A stretch of DNA of 64,000 nt from Gluconacetobacter takamatsuzukensis (GTDB lineage Bacteria > Pseudomonadota > Alphaproteobacteria > Acetobacterales > Acetobacteraceae), in NCBI RefSeq assembly GCF_014174275.1, contig NZ_JABEQK010000006.1, positions 62,001 to 126,000 on the forward strand. Reading direction: 5' to 3'. Shown in pieces: positions 27,375 through 37,593 of the stretch. Numbering within the stretch: position 1 is the first letter of the stretch; each line of letters begins with the position of its first letter. Under the pieces are notes generated by a model that had not been told where the DNA came from, did no database searches, and saw nothing but the letters and a program-made list of their open reading frames with translations. The position numbers and the translations under genes were made by a program.

Positions 27375-28865
27375 TCAGCCGACGCTGCCTTCAAGGCTGA
27401 TCTGCAGCAATTTCTGGGCCTCGACCGCGAATTCCATCGGCAGTTCCTTCAGCACGTCCTTGCAGAAGCCGTTGACGATCAGCCCGACCGCATCTTCCTC
27501 GGACAGGCCGCGCTGGCGGCAATAGAACAGCTGGTCTTCCGAAATCTTCGACGTCGTCGCCTCATGCTCGATCTTGGCCGACAGGTTGCGGCTTTCGATA
27601 TAGGGCACGGTATGCGCACCGCACTGGTCGCCGATCAGCAGGCTGTCGCACTGGGTAAAGTTCCGCGCGCCAGCCGCCTTGGGCATCATCCGCACCAGCC
27701 CGCGATAGGTGCTGTCGGAATGCCCGGCACTGATGGTCTTGGCGATGATCGTCGAGCGCGTATTGCGCCCCAGATGGATCATCTTGGTCCCGGTATCGGC
27801 CTGCTGGTGGTTGTTCGTCACCGCGACCGAATAGAACTCGCCCACCGCCCCGTCGCCCTGCAGGATGCAGGACGGATATTTCCAGGTGATGGCCGACCCG
27901 GTCTCGACCTGCGTCCACGAGATCTTGGACCGGTCCCCCCGGCACGCGCCGCGCTTGGTCACGAAATTATAGATCCCGCCGCGCCCCTGCTCGTCGCCCG
28001 GATACCAATTCTGGACCGTCGAGTATTTGATCGACGAATCTTCCATCGCCACCAGCTCGACCACCGCGGCATGCAGCTGGTTCTCGTCGCGCATCGGCGC
28101 GGTGCAACCTTCCAGGTACGAGACCGAAGCCCCGTCCTCGACCACGATCAGCGTGCGTTCGAACTGCCCGGTATTGCGCGCATTGATGCGGAAATAGGTC
28201 GACAGCTCCATCGGGCAGCGCACGCCCTTGGGCACGTAAACGAACGACCCGTCGGTAAAGACGGCCGAATTCAGCGCCGCGTAGAAATTGTCGGCCACCG
28301 GTACCACGCTGCCCAGATAGCGGCGCACCAGCTCGGGGTGCTCGCGCACCGCCTCGGAAATCGGGCAGAAGATCACCCCGGCCTTCGCCAGCGTCTCGCG
28401 GAAGGTCGTCACCACCGACACGCTGTCGAACACCGCATCCACCGCGACCGGCGGCCGGGCGGTCTCGCCCTCGGGCAGCTCCACCCCGGCCAGCAGCGCC
28501 TGCTCGTGCAGCGGAATGCCCAGTTTCTCGTAGGTGCGCAGCAGTTCCGGATCGACCTCTTCCAGCGATTTCGGCCCGGGCTTCTTCTTTGGCGCGGCGT
28601 AGTAATGCGCGTCCTGGAAATCGATGGGCGGATGGCTGACCTTGGCCCAGGTCGGCTCGGTCATCGCCTGCCAGGCCTGGAACGCCTTCAACCGCCATTC
28701 CAGCAGCCATTCCGGCTCCTGCTTGCGGTGCGAGATCAGGCGGATCGTATCTTCGGTCAGGCCCTTGGGGGCCATGTCCATCTCGATCTCGGTCTCGAAG
28801 CCCCACTTGTAGGTGGACTGGCCCAGGCTCTCGACCGCATCGCGGGTTTCGGCAATCGCTGGCAT
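27375..28865 (-). CDS. sufB: Fe-S assembly scaffold component SufB
   Basis: The 496-residue protein is a full-length SufB. It shows [84 protein letters not shown], the conserved Cys in [11 protein letters not shown], and [16 protein letters not shown](C)RQRG. It is the subunit on which nascent clusters form. The gene begins 14 bases after the Rrf2 regulator gene, with a ribosome site AGGAAG before the ATG at 28865, so regulator and scaffold are likely co-transcribed. Confidence 0.97.
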   Translation of the reverse strand: MPAIAETRDAVESLGQSTYKWGFETEIEMDMAPKGLTEDTIRLISHRKQEPEWLLEWRLKAFQAWQAMTEPTWAKVSHPPIDFQDAHYYAAPKKKPGPKSLEEVDPELLRTYEKLGIPLHEQALLAGVELPEGETARPPVAVDAVFDSVSVVTTFRETLAKAGVIFCPISEAVREHPELVRRYLGSVVPVADNFYAALNSAVFTDGSFVYVPKGVRCPMELSTYFRINARNTGQFERTLIVVEDGASVSYLEGCTAPMRDENQLHAAVVELVAMEDSSIKYSTVQNWYPGDEQGRGGIYNFVTKRGACRGDRSKISWTQVETGSAITWKYPSCILQGDGAVGEFYSVAVTNNHQQADTGTKMIHLGRNTRSTIIAKTISAGHSDSTYRGLVRMMPKAAGARNFTQCDSLLIGDQCGAHTVPYIESRNLSAKIEHEATTSKISEDQLFYCRQRGLSEEDAVGLIVNGFCKDVLKELPMEFAVEAQKLLQISLEGSVG

Positions 28866-28879
28866 GTCTTCCTGCTCCC

Positions 28880-29350
28880 TCAGACTGCGACGGCCGGGCC
28901 GGCAGCGGATATGTCATGGGCCACGCACGCGGCCCCCGGTCCCCGCGCGGCCTGCCCGCGGGTCTGCATGTCGGCCAGCGTGATCCGGGACAAGGCCCCC
29001 CGGATCGCGTCATTGACCGCATCCCACTGCCCGCACAGGCCGCACAGGGTGCGCGCATCGCACTCCCCGCCATCGACGCATGCCGTCAGCGAGATCGGGC
29101 CGTCCACGGCGGTGATGACCCGCGCCACCGAAATCTCGTTCAGCGGCAACGCCAGACGGTATCCCCCACGCGCGCCGCGCAGGGAAATCACCAGTTCGTC
29201 GGCCGCGAGGATCTTCAGCACCTTGGCCACCGTGGGCTCCGGAATCCCCGTGGCGTGCGACAGGGCCGGCGAGGTCATCATCTCGTCCTGCTGCGCCAGG
29301 CGAACCAGGGCAACGACGGCATAATCGGTCAGCTTCGAAAGCCTCAGCAC
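28880..29350 (-). CDS. Rrf2 family Fe-S-sensing regulator (IscR/SufR-like)
   Basis: The 156-residue protein has the Rrf2 winged helix ([42 protein letters not shown]). It also has the cluster-binding cysteines of IscR-type proteins: [13 protein letters not shown] shows CX5CX5C spacing, with one more Cys three residues on. It should bind a Fe-S cluster and repress the suf operon when clusters are plentiful. I chose the GTG at 29350 because the AGGGAGG ribosome site lies just upstream; the frame is open to 29401. A palindrome 50 bases upstream (29400-29415) is a likely operator. Its C-terminus is Ala/Gly-rich and not conserved. Confidence 0.9.
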   Translation of the reverse strand: MLRLSKLTDYAVVALVRLAQQDEMMTSPALSHATGIPEPTVAKVLKILAADELVISLRGARGGYRLALPLNEISVARVITAVDGPISLTACVDGGECDARTLCGLCGQWDAVNDAIRGALSRITLADMQTRGQAARGPGAACVAHDISAAGPAVAV

Positions 29351-29399
29351 CCCCACCTCCCTTTTCGTCCCTGGATTGCGGCCCGCCGCATAGCGGACC

Positions 29400-29415
29400 A
29401 ATTCAGTACTGATTT
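29400..29415. promoter_or_regulatory. Palindromic operator candidate upstream of the rrf2-suf operon
   Basis: TCAGTACTGA (29403-29412) is a perfect ten-base palindrome and extends to AATTCAGT/ACTGATTT with one mismatch per arm. It lies about 50 bases before the GTG of the Rrf2 gene, in the AT-rich promoter area. Rrf2 regulators usually bind such short symmetric sites, so autoregulation of the suf operon is likely. Confidence 0.55.
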
Positions 29416-29498
29416 ATGATCCAGATGATGCCCAATGGCGCCATCGTCAAGTGCAAACCACGCACACCGGGCCGTCATGGCCGCATGGCGCGGGCCGG

Positions 29499-30812
29499 TC
29501 ATCCCACCTGCGCCCCGAAAACCAGGTGCAGCGCCAGCGCCAGCAGCGCCCCGGCCAGAAAGCCGACCAGCGTCCCGTTCAGCCGCACGAACTGCAGATC
29601 CTTGCCCACCCGCAATTCCAGCCGCGAGACCAGCATGTCGGTATCCCACCCCGCCACCACCCCGGCGATGAAGCGCGACAGCCGCTCGCGCACGAAGGGC
29701 AGGCTGCCCAGGATCATGCGCCGCGCCCACTCGACCACGCGCCCGCGCAGGGCCTGGTCCGTGCGCATCTGGTCGGCCAGGCGCTGCAACGTGTCCCGCA
29801 CGATCGAGGCCGTCCAGCCGTCGGCACAGCCCATGTCGGCCTCGATCATCAGCCGCATCCGGCGCCAGACATCGCCGCCCCAGTCGCGGATGCTGTCATG
29901 GGTCATCACGCCCGCGATGGCGCCCGTGATCTCGCGCCGCCGCTCGGGGTCGGTCTCGATCCGGTCGATCTCGCCGCGCACCCAGGTCGTGAAGCCCTCG
30001 CGCAGCTCCGAATTCTGCGGATCGATCCGGTCCAGTTCCTGATTGACCGCGATCAGCACCTTGGTCGCGATCGAGCCGCCGATGGCCCAGCCCAGGATCC
30101 GGCCACCCTGCTCGCGCACGCGGTCCTCGATCATGGCGCGCAGCGATTCTTCCTTGGCCTTCAGCCCGTCCTTCATCCGCGCCAGCAGAAACGACAGGAC
30201 TTCCTGGTGCCGATCGCCCTCCACCAGCGCCCGTAGGGTCCGCGCCACCACCGGCGCCACCTCCTCGCCCCCCAGGATCAGCGGCAGCATCCGCGTCACG
30301 GCCGATCCGGCCCGTCCGTCTTCCAGCCGCGCCATCACCGCGGGCGCCGCACCGGCCAGCGTGCGGCACACGGTCTGCGCGGTCGCCGGGTCGTCCAGCA
30401 GCCCGGCCACGATTCCCGGCAGGTCGATCCGCTCCAGCGCGGCGGCCACGTCGGCCTCGGTAAAGACATGCGTCGCGACGAAGCGGCCCAGCGCCTCGCC
30501 CAGCCGCGCCTTCTGCGCGGGCAGGATGGCGGTGTGCGGAATCGGCAGCCCCATCGGCCGGCGGAACAGCGCGGTCACGGCAAACCAGTCGGCCAGTCCG
30601 CCCACCACCCCGGCCTTGGCGCCGGCGCGCAGCACGTCCAGCCACAGTGCATCGGCCACAAGGCCGGAGGCCGGCGCGGCATAGGCCGCCACCGTCAGCG
30701 CCCCCATGCCGCCCAGCAGGCCGCTTGCCGCCAGGCGATATCGGCGCAATGTCTGCAAGGCGGCCCGATCCGCGTCGGACCCGGCGTTCTGCGCATCGGG
30801 GCTCGTCTTCAT
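29499..30812 (-). CDS. DUF445 family membrane protein
   Basis: The 437-residue protein has an N-terminal membrane region (about 24-90: LAASGLLGGMGALTVAAYAAP and AGVVGGLADWFAVTALFRRPMGLPIPHTAILP, the DUF445 hallmark). A long, charged, mostly helical middle follows, and a C-terminal hydrophobic hairpin (LVGFLAGALLALALHLVFG). Function of the family is not known; related proteins are YjiN of E. coli and YheB of Bacillus. I chose the ATG at 30812, preceded by CAGGGG. The long frame upstream of it overlaps the ppc promoter area and looks non-coding. Divergent from ppc. Confidence 0.87.
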   Translation of the reverse strand: MKTSPDAQNAGSDADRAALQTLRRYRLAASGLLGGMGALTVAAYAAPASGLVADALWLDVLRAGAKAGVVGGLADWFAVTALFRRPMGLPIPHTAILPAQKARLGEALGRFVATHVFTEADVAAALERIDLPGIVAGLLDDPATAQTVCRTLAGAAPAVMARLEDGRAGSAVTRMLPLILGGEEVAPVVARTLRALVEGDRHQEVLSFLLARMKDGLKAKEESLRAMIEDRVREQGGRILGWAIGGSIATKVLIAVNQELDRIDPQNSELREGFTTWVRGEIDRIETDPERRREITGAIAGVMTHDSIRDWGGDVWRRMRLMIEADMGCADGWTASIVRDTLQRLADQMRTDQALRGRVVEWARRMILGSLPFVRERLSRFIAGVVAGWDTDMLVSRLELRVGKDLQFVRLNGTLVGFLAGALLALALHLVFGAQVG

Positions 30813-30996
30813 CCCCTGTTCGATACCACTCCGCCCGCACGGACCCAAGCGCCGCCCGCGCACCCCGCCGTCCCGTCTGCGGCACGCCGGCCGAAATTCG
30901 GCGTGATCCGGCCCGGCAGACATTGCGATGGGAACGCGAACATGAAACGCTGCCACGGCGTGACGCACGGATGATTACGGAAAAGACAGGCCAGCA

Positions 30997-33810
30997 ATGA
31001 CCGACACCTCCATCAGCGATGCGGCGGAAATGCTGCTCGACCTCGCACGGCAATCGGTGACGGGGGCCGAGGATCTGTCCGCGGGCAATCCCATCATCAC
31101 CCTGGCGCGCCGAATCGGCCGGCGGCTGACCGCCGGCACCCTGACGACCGACATGCTCGACGGCGTGGTGCGCCACCTGCGCGACGACGCCTTCCGCAGC
31201 CGGGCCGCCCGGCTGGGCAGTTATGTCGACGGCACCGACGATTCGCAGGTCGCGACCCGCCTGCGCGCGGTCGCGCGGACGGTCGCCGGCGCACCGGGCC
31301 CGGACGGCACGCCGCCCACCTTCGGCGCCTTCCGCAAGACCGTGGAACGCTGCCGCTTCGCGGCCGTCTTCACCGCCCACCCCACATTCGCCCTGGCCAA
31401 CCCGGTCTACGACCTCCTGGCCACGATGGCCTCGGCCGACCCCGCCACCCCGCCCGCCTTGCCGGAGCTGGAAACCCACCGCCGCGCCGCCCCCCCGACC
31501 CTCGAGGAAGAATTCTCCCTCGCCTCGGCGGCAATCCTGCGCGGCCGCGACGCGGTGGACCGCCTGACCGGCGCCCTGCTGGCCGAGGCCCGCGCCCGCT
31601 GGCCCCATGAATGGTCGATCCTCACCCCCCGCCCGGTGATCCTGACCAGCTGGGTCGGCTACGACACCGACGGCCGCACCGATATCGGCTGGTGGGACAC
31701 GATCCGCCTGCGGCTGCGGATGAAGAAGCTGCAACTGGAACGGCTTCAGGGCCAGATCGCGCCCCTCCTGCCCCTGACCGAAAGCCTGCACGCGCGGGTC
31801 GCCGGCGCGCTGGACGCCGTCACCGCGCAGATCGATTCCTGCCCGGTCGGCACGACGGTCCAGCCCGAAGCCGTCGCCGCCTTCGCCGCCGTGCTGATCG
31901 GCCGCAGCGACGAGGCAATCCCGGCCGCCAGCCTGCTGGCTACCCCGTTTCAGGAGGCCATCGACGCCGCCCCGCCCGACGACCGGATGGCCCTGTCCGT
32001 CGCCCGGGCCGGGCTGCTGGCCCACGGCATGGGCGCCGCCCACACCCATGTGCGGCTGAACTCGACCCAGATCCACAATGTCGCGCGCCAGCGGCTGGGC
32101 ATCGAGGACAATCCGGAAAACCCGTCGCAGCGCCGCGCCCTGCTGACGCATATCAACGATGCGCTGGAACAGGCCCAGCCGGTCGAGATCGATTTCGGCT
32201 CCCTGCTGGTCGAGCAGGCAACGGCCGCCCGCCTGATGATGACGGTGCGCCAGATCGTCCGCCACATCGACAATGAAAGCCCGGTCCGCTTCCTGATCGC
32301 CGAGACCGAGAGCGGCTATACGCTGCTGGCCGCGCTCTGGCTGGCCCGCACCTTCGGCATCGCCGACCAGGTCGAGATCTCGCCGCTGTTCGAGACGCAG
32401 GAAGCGCTGGAAAACGGCGCCCATATTGTCGAGGAGGCACTGCGCTCGCCCCACTGGCGCGACTATCTGCGCCGGACCGGCCGGATGAGCCTGCAATTCG
32501 GCTATTCGGATTCCGGCCGCTATGTCGGCCAGCTCGCCGCCACCTACCTGATCGAACGGCTGCGGCTGAAAATCTGCGACCTGCTGCGGCGCTGGGACCT
32601 CACGGAGGTCGAGGTCATCCTGTTCGACACCCATGGCGAGAGCATCGGCCGCGGCGCCCACCCGTTCCGCCTGGCCGACCGGCTCGACTATCTGTCCCCG
32701 CCGCAGGCCCGCGCCATCTTCGCCGATGCCGGCCTGCATATCCGCGAGGAGACCGCCTTCCAGGGCGGCGACGGCTACCTGCTGTTCGGAACCCGGGCGC
32801 TGGCCGACGCCACCGTCAGCATCATCGCCGAACACGCCTTCGCCCACGCGCCCCGCGACCGCGACCCGGTCTATGACGAGCCCGATTTTTCCGCCGATTT
32901 CTTCTCCACCATCGGCGCGGGCATGGCGACCCTGGTCGAGGACCCGGGCTATGCCGCCCTGCTGGGCGCCTTCGGCCCCTCCCTGATCGACAAGACCGGA
33001 TCGCGCCCCTCGGCCCGGCAGAGCGATGCCGGCGCCGCCACCACGCGCATCAGCCATCCCAGCCAGTTGCGCGCCATCCCCAACAACGCGATCCTCCAGC
33101 AGCTCGGCTGGTGCGCCAACACCATCCAGGGCCTGGGCACCGCCTCTGCCCGCCACCCCGAGACGTTCGAGGAATTCCTCGGCCGCAGCCCCCGCTTCCG
33201 CCGCGCGCTCGATTTCGCGGCTCATGCCCTGGCCCATTCCGACGACATGGTGCTGCGCGCCGTGATCTACATGCTGGACCCGGACATGTGGCTCAACCGC
33301 GCCACGGCCGAAACCGACCCGGCCCGGCGCGACGCCTACCTGGCCCTGATGCAGGGGCTGGAGCGGCTGAATTTCTGGGCCAGCACCCAGGCCATGTTCC
33401 GCCGCATCCAGTCCGACCACCTGGCCCTGCGCCGTGCGTGGGCGCAGGCGCCCGCCATGGGCACCGAGGAGAAGCTGCTGCACGCCATCCGCATCGCGAT
33501 GATCGAGCAGATCTGGCTGCTGTCGACGCGCATCCCCTATTTCTCGCCGCGCAACGCCTTCTCGCGTGAGGTCCTGACGACGCGCGTGCTGTGCCTGGAA
33601 ATCCCCGCCGCCCTGCGCGAGATGGACCAGGTCTTCCCCTCCGTCACCCGCAGCGGGCTGGAACTGGATTATCACGAGGACCACAGCCCCCGCTCCGAAG
33701 GCGCCTATGTCCGCGAACACGCCGAAATCTTCGCGCCCATGCTGCGCCTGTTCAACCTGCTGCGCGAAACCAGCGTGGCGGTGATGCACCATGTCGGAGC
33801 CTTCGGCTGA
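30997..33810 (+). CDS. ppc: Phosphoenolpyruvate carboxylase, atypical class
   Basis: The 937-residue protein should add bicarbonate to phosphoenolpyruvate to form oxaloacetate, replenishing the TCA cycle. The TAHPT motif is intact (H128). Other PEPC landmarks are present in altered form: GYDTDGRTD near 221-229 in place of the usual GxDRDGNP, and HGESIGRGAHP near 546 in place of HGRGGSxGRGG. FGYSDSGRYVG replaces the usual YSDSNKDGG, and LRAIPNN the LRAIPW region. Length and order are those of bacterial PEPC, so this looks like a diverged class of the enzyme. Whether the changed loops alter activity or regulation is unknown. Its end overlaps the next gene. Confidence 0.85.
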   Translation: MTDTSISDAAEMLLDLARQSVTGAEDLSAGNPIITLARRIGRRLTAGTLTTDMLDGVVRHLRDDAFRSRAARLGSYVDGTDDSQVATRLRAVARTVAGAPGPDGTPPTFGAFRKTVERCRFAAVFTAHPTFALANPVYDLLATMASADPATPPALPELETHRRAAPPTLEEEFSLASAAILRGRDAVDRLTGALLAEARARWPHEWSILTPRPVILTSWVGYDTDGRTDIGWWDTIRLRLRMKKLQLERLQGQIAPLLPLTESLHARVAGALDAVTAQIDSCPVGTTVQPEAVAAFAAVLIGRSDEAIPAASLLATPFQEAIDAAPPDDRMALSVARAGLLAHGMGAAHTHVRLNSTQIHNVARQRLGIEDNPENPSQRRALLTHINDALEQAQPVEIDFGSLLVEQATAARLMMTVRQIVRHIDNESPVRFLIAETESGYTLLAALWLARTFGIADQVEISPLFETQEALENGAHIVEEALRSPHWRDYLRRTGRMSLQFGYSDSGRYVGQLAATYLIERLRLKICDLLRRWDLTEVEVILFDTHGESIGRGAHPFRLADRLDYLSPPQARAIFADAGLHIREETAFQGGDGYLLFGTRALADATVSIIAEHAFAHAPRDRDPVYDEPDFSADFFSTIGAGMATLVEDPGYAALLGAFGPSLIDKTGSRPSARQSDAGAATTRISHPSQLRAIPNNAILQQLGWCANTIQGLGTASARHPETFEEFLGRSPRFRRALDFAAHALAHSDDMVLRAVIYMLDPDMWLNRATAETDPARRDAYLALMQGLERLNFWASTQAMFRRIQSDHLALRRAWAQAPAMGTEEKLLHAIRIAMIEQIWLLSTRIPYFSPRNAFSREVLTTRVLCLEIPAALREMDQVFPSVTRSGLELDYHEDHSPRSEGAYVREHAEIFAPMLRLFNLLRETSVAVMHHVGAFG

Positions 33811-34697
33811 GCCTTTCGTCCGAATCCCGCCCACGCCCGTCCTGGCAGGTCCGCGAACCACCGCCCCCCACCGGCCGCCCCCTGCCGGCGGCGGCGCACC
33901 TGCCGGGGCTGCGGCGTGTCGTCGCCCCCAATCCCGGCCCCATGACCGGGCACGGCACCAACAGCTGGCTGGTCGATCATCCGGGCGGCACGGCCGTCAT
34001 CGACCCGGGCTCCGACCATCCCGCCCATCTCGAGGCCCTCCTCGCCGCAGCCGGCGGGCGGATCACGCATATCCTGCTGACCCACACCCACCACGACCAC
34101 CTGACGGGCGCCCGCCCCTTGGGCCGGATGGCGGGCGCGCCGGTCTGCGGCTTCCGCCACAGCGCGGTCCCCGCCTTCACACCCGATATCGCGCTCGATG
34201 ACGGGTCGGTGGTGGCCGGCCTGACCGCCCTGCACACACCGGGGCACGCGACCGACCATCTGTGCTTCCTTACGGCGGAACGCATCGTCTTCACCGGCGA
34301 CCATATCATGGGCTGGTCGACGACCATGGTGCCGCCCGCGCCCGATGGCTCGGTGCGCCAGTTCCTCGACGGGCTGGCACGGATCAACGCCCTGGCGCCC
34401 ACCCTGCTGCTGCCGGCCCACGGGCCGCCGATCCCCAATCCCGAATCCTGCATCCATGCCCTGGCCGCCCATCGCCAATCACGCGAGGACAGGATCCTGG
34501 CCGCCCTGCGGCAGGGCCCAGCCACGCTCGAGGAGATGATGCGGCGTGTCTACCGCGCCATACCGTCCACGCTCCGCCGCGCGGCGGAACTGAATCTGCT
34601 GGCGCACCTGGAAAAATTGCGTGATGACGGTTGCGCCATTCACGATCGCGATGGCTGGCGCGCCAATGCCCCCCACGAAGAGCGCCCGTCCCCCTGA
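33791..34697 (+). CDS. Metallo-beta-lactamase-fold hydrolase (LACTB2-like), 5' end possibly frameshifted
   Basis: The fold is clear from about 33880 on: LRRVVAPNPGPMTGHGTNSWLV, zinc motif THTHHDHLTGA, LHTPGHATDHLCF, FTGDHIMG and LLPAHGPPI, then a C-terminal winged helix typical of LACTB2-like hydrolases. The start is a problem. In the main frame there is no ATG/GTG/TTG between the ppc stop and the ATG at 33942, which would cut off the first strands; a CTG at 33807 overlaps the ppc stop. In another frame an ATG at 33791 begins a plausible N-terminus (MSEPSAEPFVRIPPTPVLAG), which would need a one-base shift in the C-rich stretch around 33860-33890. I therefore give 33791 as the left limit. Substrate is unknown. 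Confidence 0.75.
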
Positions 34698-34713
34698 CGA
34701 ACCGGAGGAACCG

Positions 34714-36360
34714 TTGACCACACGCCTGTCCCTGCTGCTGTCCGCCTCGCTCATCTGCCTGGGCCTCTCGCCGGCACGCGCCGCCATCGACCATCCCGAC
34801 GCGGCCCATGCCGACACCGCGCATGCCGCCCACCCGGCACAGCCCATCGAACGGACCAGCAGCGGCACGATCACGATCGACGGCAAGCCCATCGCCTACC
34901 AGGCCGTCGCCGGCACGCTGGTGGTCCATCCCCATGGATGGGACGATTCCGACGAAACCGTCCAGCACCAGACCCCGGGCAGCGACGCCCACGCCATCGA
35001 CGGCAATCCCGATGCCACGGCGTCGATGTTCTACGTCGCCTATTTCCGCAAGGACAGCCGGGCGGAATCCCGTCCCGTCACCTTCATCTACAATGGCGGC
35101 CCGGGCTCGTCCTCGGTATGGCTGCACATGGGCGCCTTCGGCCCCCGCCGGGTGGTGACGAACGACGACAGCCATACCCCCGCCGGCCCCTACCGGCTGA
35201 TCGACAACCCGCAGAGCCTGCTGGACGTCACCGACCTGGTGTTCATCGACGCACCGGGCACCGGCTTCGGCCGCATCAACGGCAAGGACAAGGAAAGGCT
35301 GTTCTGGGGCGTCGATGCCGACGGCCAGGCCTTCACCAGCTTCGTCACCCAGTTCCTGGCGAAATACGGCCGCTACAACTCGCCGAAATACCTGTTCGGC
35401 GAAAGCTACGGCACCATGCGCTCGGCCGTTCTGGTCAACGACCTGCAAAACCAGGAAAGCATCGATTTCAACGGCGTGATCCTGCTGTCGCAGATCCTCA
35501 GCTACGATAACAGCGTGGACGAACCAGCACTCAATCCCGGCATGGACGAACCGTTCGTGCTGGCCCTGCCGACCTACGCCGCCACGGCCTGGTACCACCA
35601 CAAGCTGCCCCAGCAGCCCGACGACCTGAAAACCTTCCTCGCCGAGGTCGAGCATTTCGCCAGCACCGACTACCTGTCGGCCTTGCAGCAGGGCGCGGCA
35701 TTGCCCGATGCCGACCGGGCGCGGATCGTCGAACGGCTGCACGCCTATACCGGCCTGCCCGCCGACTATATCCGCCGCGCCGACCTGCGCATCGACGGCG
35801 GCGAATTCTCCAAGACCCTGCAATCCGACGACGGCATGACGACCGGCCGCCTCGATACCCGCTTCTCCGGCCCGGCGCTGGATCCGCTGAGCGAGGAAGC
35901 CGGATACGACCCGCAATCGACCGCCATCAGTTCGGCCTATGTGTCGCTGTTCAACGATTATGTGCGCAAGACGCTGAACTACGGTGACGGCCTGACCTAT
36001 CGTCCGGAAATCGACATCCAGCACTGGAACTTCCACCACGCCACCGGCGGCCCCGACAGCACGGAATCCGACGGCCCGGCCAACGTGATGCCCGACCTCG
36101 CCGAGGCGATGAAGACCAATCCGACCCTGAAAATCATGCTCAACGCCGGCTATTTCGACCTGGCGACCCCCTATTACGAGGGGATCTACGAAATGCGCCA
36201 CCTGCCGATCCCGGCCGCATTGCAGAAGAACATCGAATTCCGCCAGTACCAGTCGGGCCACATGGTCTACGCCAACATCCCGGCCCTGACCCAGCTCCAC
36301 GACAATATCGCGGACTTCATCCGCCGCACCGACAACCAGCCGGCAACCACGACGCCGTAA
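34714..36360 (+). CDS. Exported S10 family serine carboxypeptidase-like protein
   Basis: The 548-residue protein starts at a TTG at 34714, ten bases after a perfect GGAGG, and has a signal peptide (LTTRLSLLLSASLICLGLSPARA). It is an S10-type alpha/beta hydrolase: oxyanion region IYNGGPGSSSVWLH, nucleophile S231 in FGESYGT, acid D482 in GYFDLATPYY and H516 in QSGHMVY. Bacterial members of this group are periplasmic and probably release C-terminal amino acids from peptides, or act as acyl hydrolases. It lies 16 bases after the metallo-hydrolase stop, so the two are likely co-transcribed after ppc. Confidence 0.9.
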   Translation: MTTRLSLLLSASLICLGLSPARAAIDHPDAAHADTAHAAHPAQPIERTSSGTITIDGKPIAYQAVAGTLVVHPHGWDDSDETVQHQTPGSDAHAIDGNPDATASMFYVAYFRKDSRAESRPVTFIYNGGPGSSSVWLHMGAFGPRRVVTNDDSHTPAGPYRLIDNPQSLLDVTDLVFIDAPGTGFGRINGKDKERLFWGVDADGQAFTSFVTQFLAKYGRYNSPKYLFGESYGTMRSAVLVNDLQNQESIDFNGVILLSQILSYDNSVDEPALNPGMDEPFVLALPTYAATAWYHHKLPQQPDDLKTFLAEVEHFASTDYLSALQQGAALPDADRARIVERLHAYTGLPADYIRRADLRIDGGEFSKTLQSDDGMTTGRLDTRFSGPALDPLSEEAGYDPQSTAISSAYVSLFNDYVRKTLNYGDGLTYRPEIDIQHWNFHHATGGPDSTESDGPANVMPDLAEAMKTNPTLKIMLNAGYFDLATPYYEGIYEMRHLPIPAALQKNIEFRQYQSGHMVYANIPALTQLHDNIADFIRRTDNQPATTTP

Positions 36361-36437
36361 GGTCCACAACCGGGTGGGGCGCCCGCCGTCTCACCCGCCG
36401 TCTCACCCGCCGCCGACAGGCGTTATGGATGCACCCG

Positions 36438-37391
36438 TCACAAGCTCCTGACGGGGCAGCCGTCGAGCCAGGCGTGAATATCCTGCACCGCCTCGCGGAA
36501 GTAGGTGGCGTAATTGTCCCGGGTGACATAGCCCAGATGCGGTGTCGCCAGCACATTGGGCAGGGTGCGATAGGGATGCCCGGGCGGCAATGGCTCCCGT
36601 TCGAAGACATCCAGCCCCGCACCGCCGATCCGGCCGCTCTCCAGCACCGCGATCAGGGCCGCCTCGTCCACGATGGCCGCCCGGGACGTGTTGATCAGCA
36701 ACGCATCCCGCCTCATCAGCGCCAGCTCGCCGGCCCCGACCAGGTGGCGGGTCGTCGCCCCCAGCACCAGATGAATGCTGACGATATCGCTTTCCGCCAG
36801 AAGCTGTTCCCTGGAGGCGGCAAACGCCACGCCGGCCGCCGCCGCGCGTTCCGGCGTAAAATGGGGGCTCCATCCGCTGACCTCCATGCCGAAGGCCAGC
36901 CCGACGCGCGCAACCGCGCTCCCGATCCGGCCAACCCCCAGCAGCCCCAGCCGATGCCCGGCAAGATCCTTGCCGATGCTCTGCTGCCAGAGGCCGTCCC
37001 GCCGCATGGCCAGGCTTTCGGGGACGACCTGCCGCGCCAGCCCCAGGATAAGGGCCCATGTCATCTCGACCGGCGGCGTCAGGCTGCTGGCCGTGCCGCA
37101 TACCGTCACGCCATGCGCCCGCGCGGCCTGCAGATCGATCGACGCATTGCGCATGCCGCTGGTCACAAGCAGGCGCAGGCGCGGCAGGGCAGCAAACAGC
37201 CGCGCCGGAAACGGCGTTCGCTCGCGCATGACGATCACGATATCCGCCGATGCCAGTGCCGCGATCAGCTCCGCCTCGTCATCGATATGCGCCGTCAGCA
37301 CCCGCACCTCGACCCGATCGCGCAGGGACGCCCAATCGGCACCTTGCAATGCGACATTCTGGTAATCGTCGAGGATAACGCAGTTCATCAT
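36438..37391 (-). CDS. D-isomer-specific 2-hydroxyacid dehydrogenase family protein
   Basis: The 317-residue NAD(P)-dependent enzyme reduces a 2-oxoacid or oxidises a 2-hydroxyacid. The nucleotide-binding motif is LGLLGVGRIGSAVARVGLAFGM (about 143-164). Catalytic Arg lies in INTSRAAIVDE, Glu in GLDVFEREPLP and His in TPHLGYVT. Substrate is not clear; the family includes glyoxylate/hydroxypyruvate reductases and phosphoglycerate dehydrogenase, and the protein lacks the extra C-terminal ACT domain of the latter. It stands alone between convergent and co-directional genes; the 202 bases upstream of it hold no recognisable gene. Confidence 0.9.
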   Translation of the reverse strand: MMNCVILDDYQNVALQGADWASLRDRVEVRVLTAHIDDEAELIAALASADIVIVMRERTPFPARLFAALPRLRLLVTSGMRNASIDLQAARAHGVTVCGTASSLTPPVEMTWALILGLARQVVPESLAMRRDGLWQQSIGKDLAGHRLGLLGVGRIGSAVARVGLAFGMEVSGWSPHFTPERAAAAGVAFAASREQLLAESDIVSIHLVLGATTRHLVGAGELALMRRDALLINTSRAAIVDEAALIAVLESGRIGGAGLDVFEREPLPPGHPYRTLPNVLATPHLGYVTRDNYATYFREAVQDIHAWLDGCPVRSL

Positions 37392-37593
37392 GATCGCCGT
37401 CCATAACCGTCCCGCTTCGATACGCCGGAACCGTCACCGCGAGCCATGTCATTTCAGCGTGTGGTCCGACGCTGCCAACAGGCACGCCCCTCGTACTTCC
37501 GCGCCATCGGGGCGGAACGACCTGACCGGCCGCGCATACCGAAGCACGGAAACCGCACCGGACCGTCAGCCGGGCAGCGGTGCAACCCGCCTG

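Noticed and set aside
29896-33861. 1321-codon open frame on the minus strand across ppc
   Set aside because: Gly/Ala/Gln-rich shadow of the ppc and DUF445 frames; no recognisable domain or start signal.
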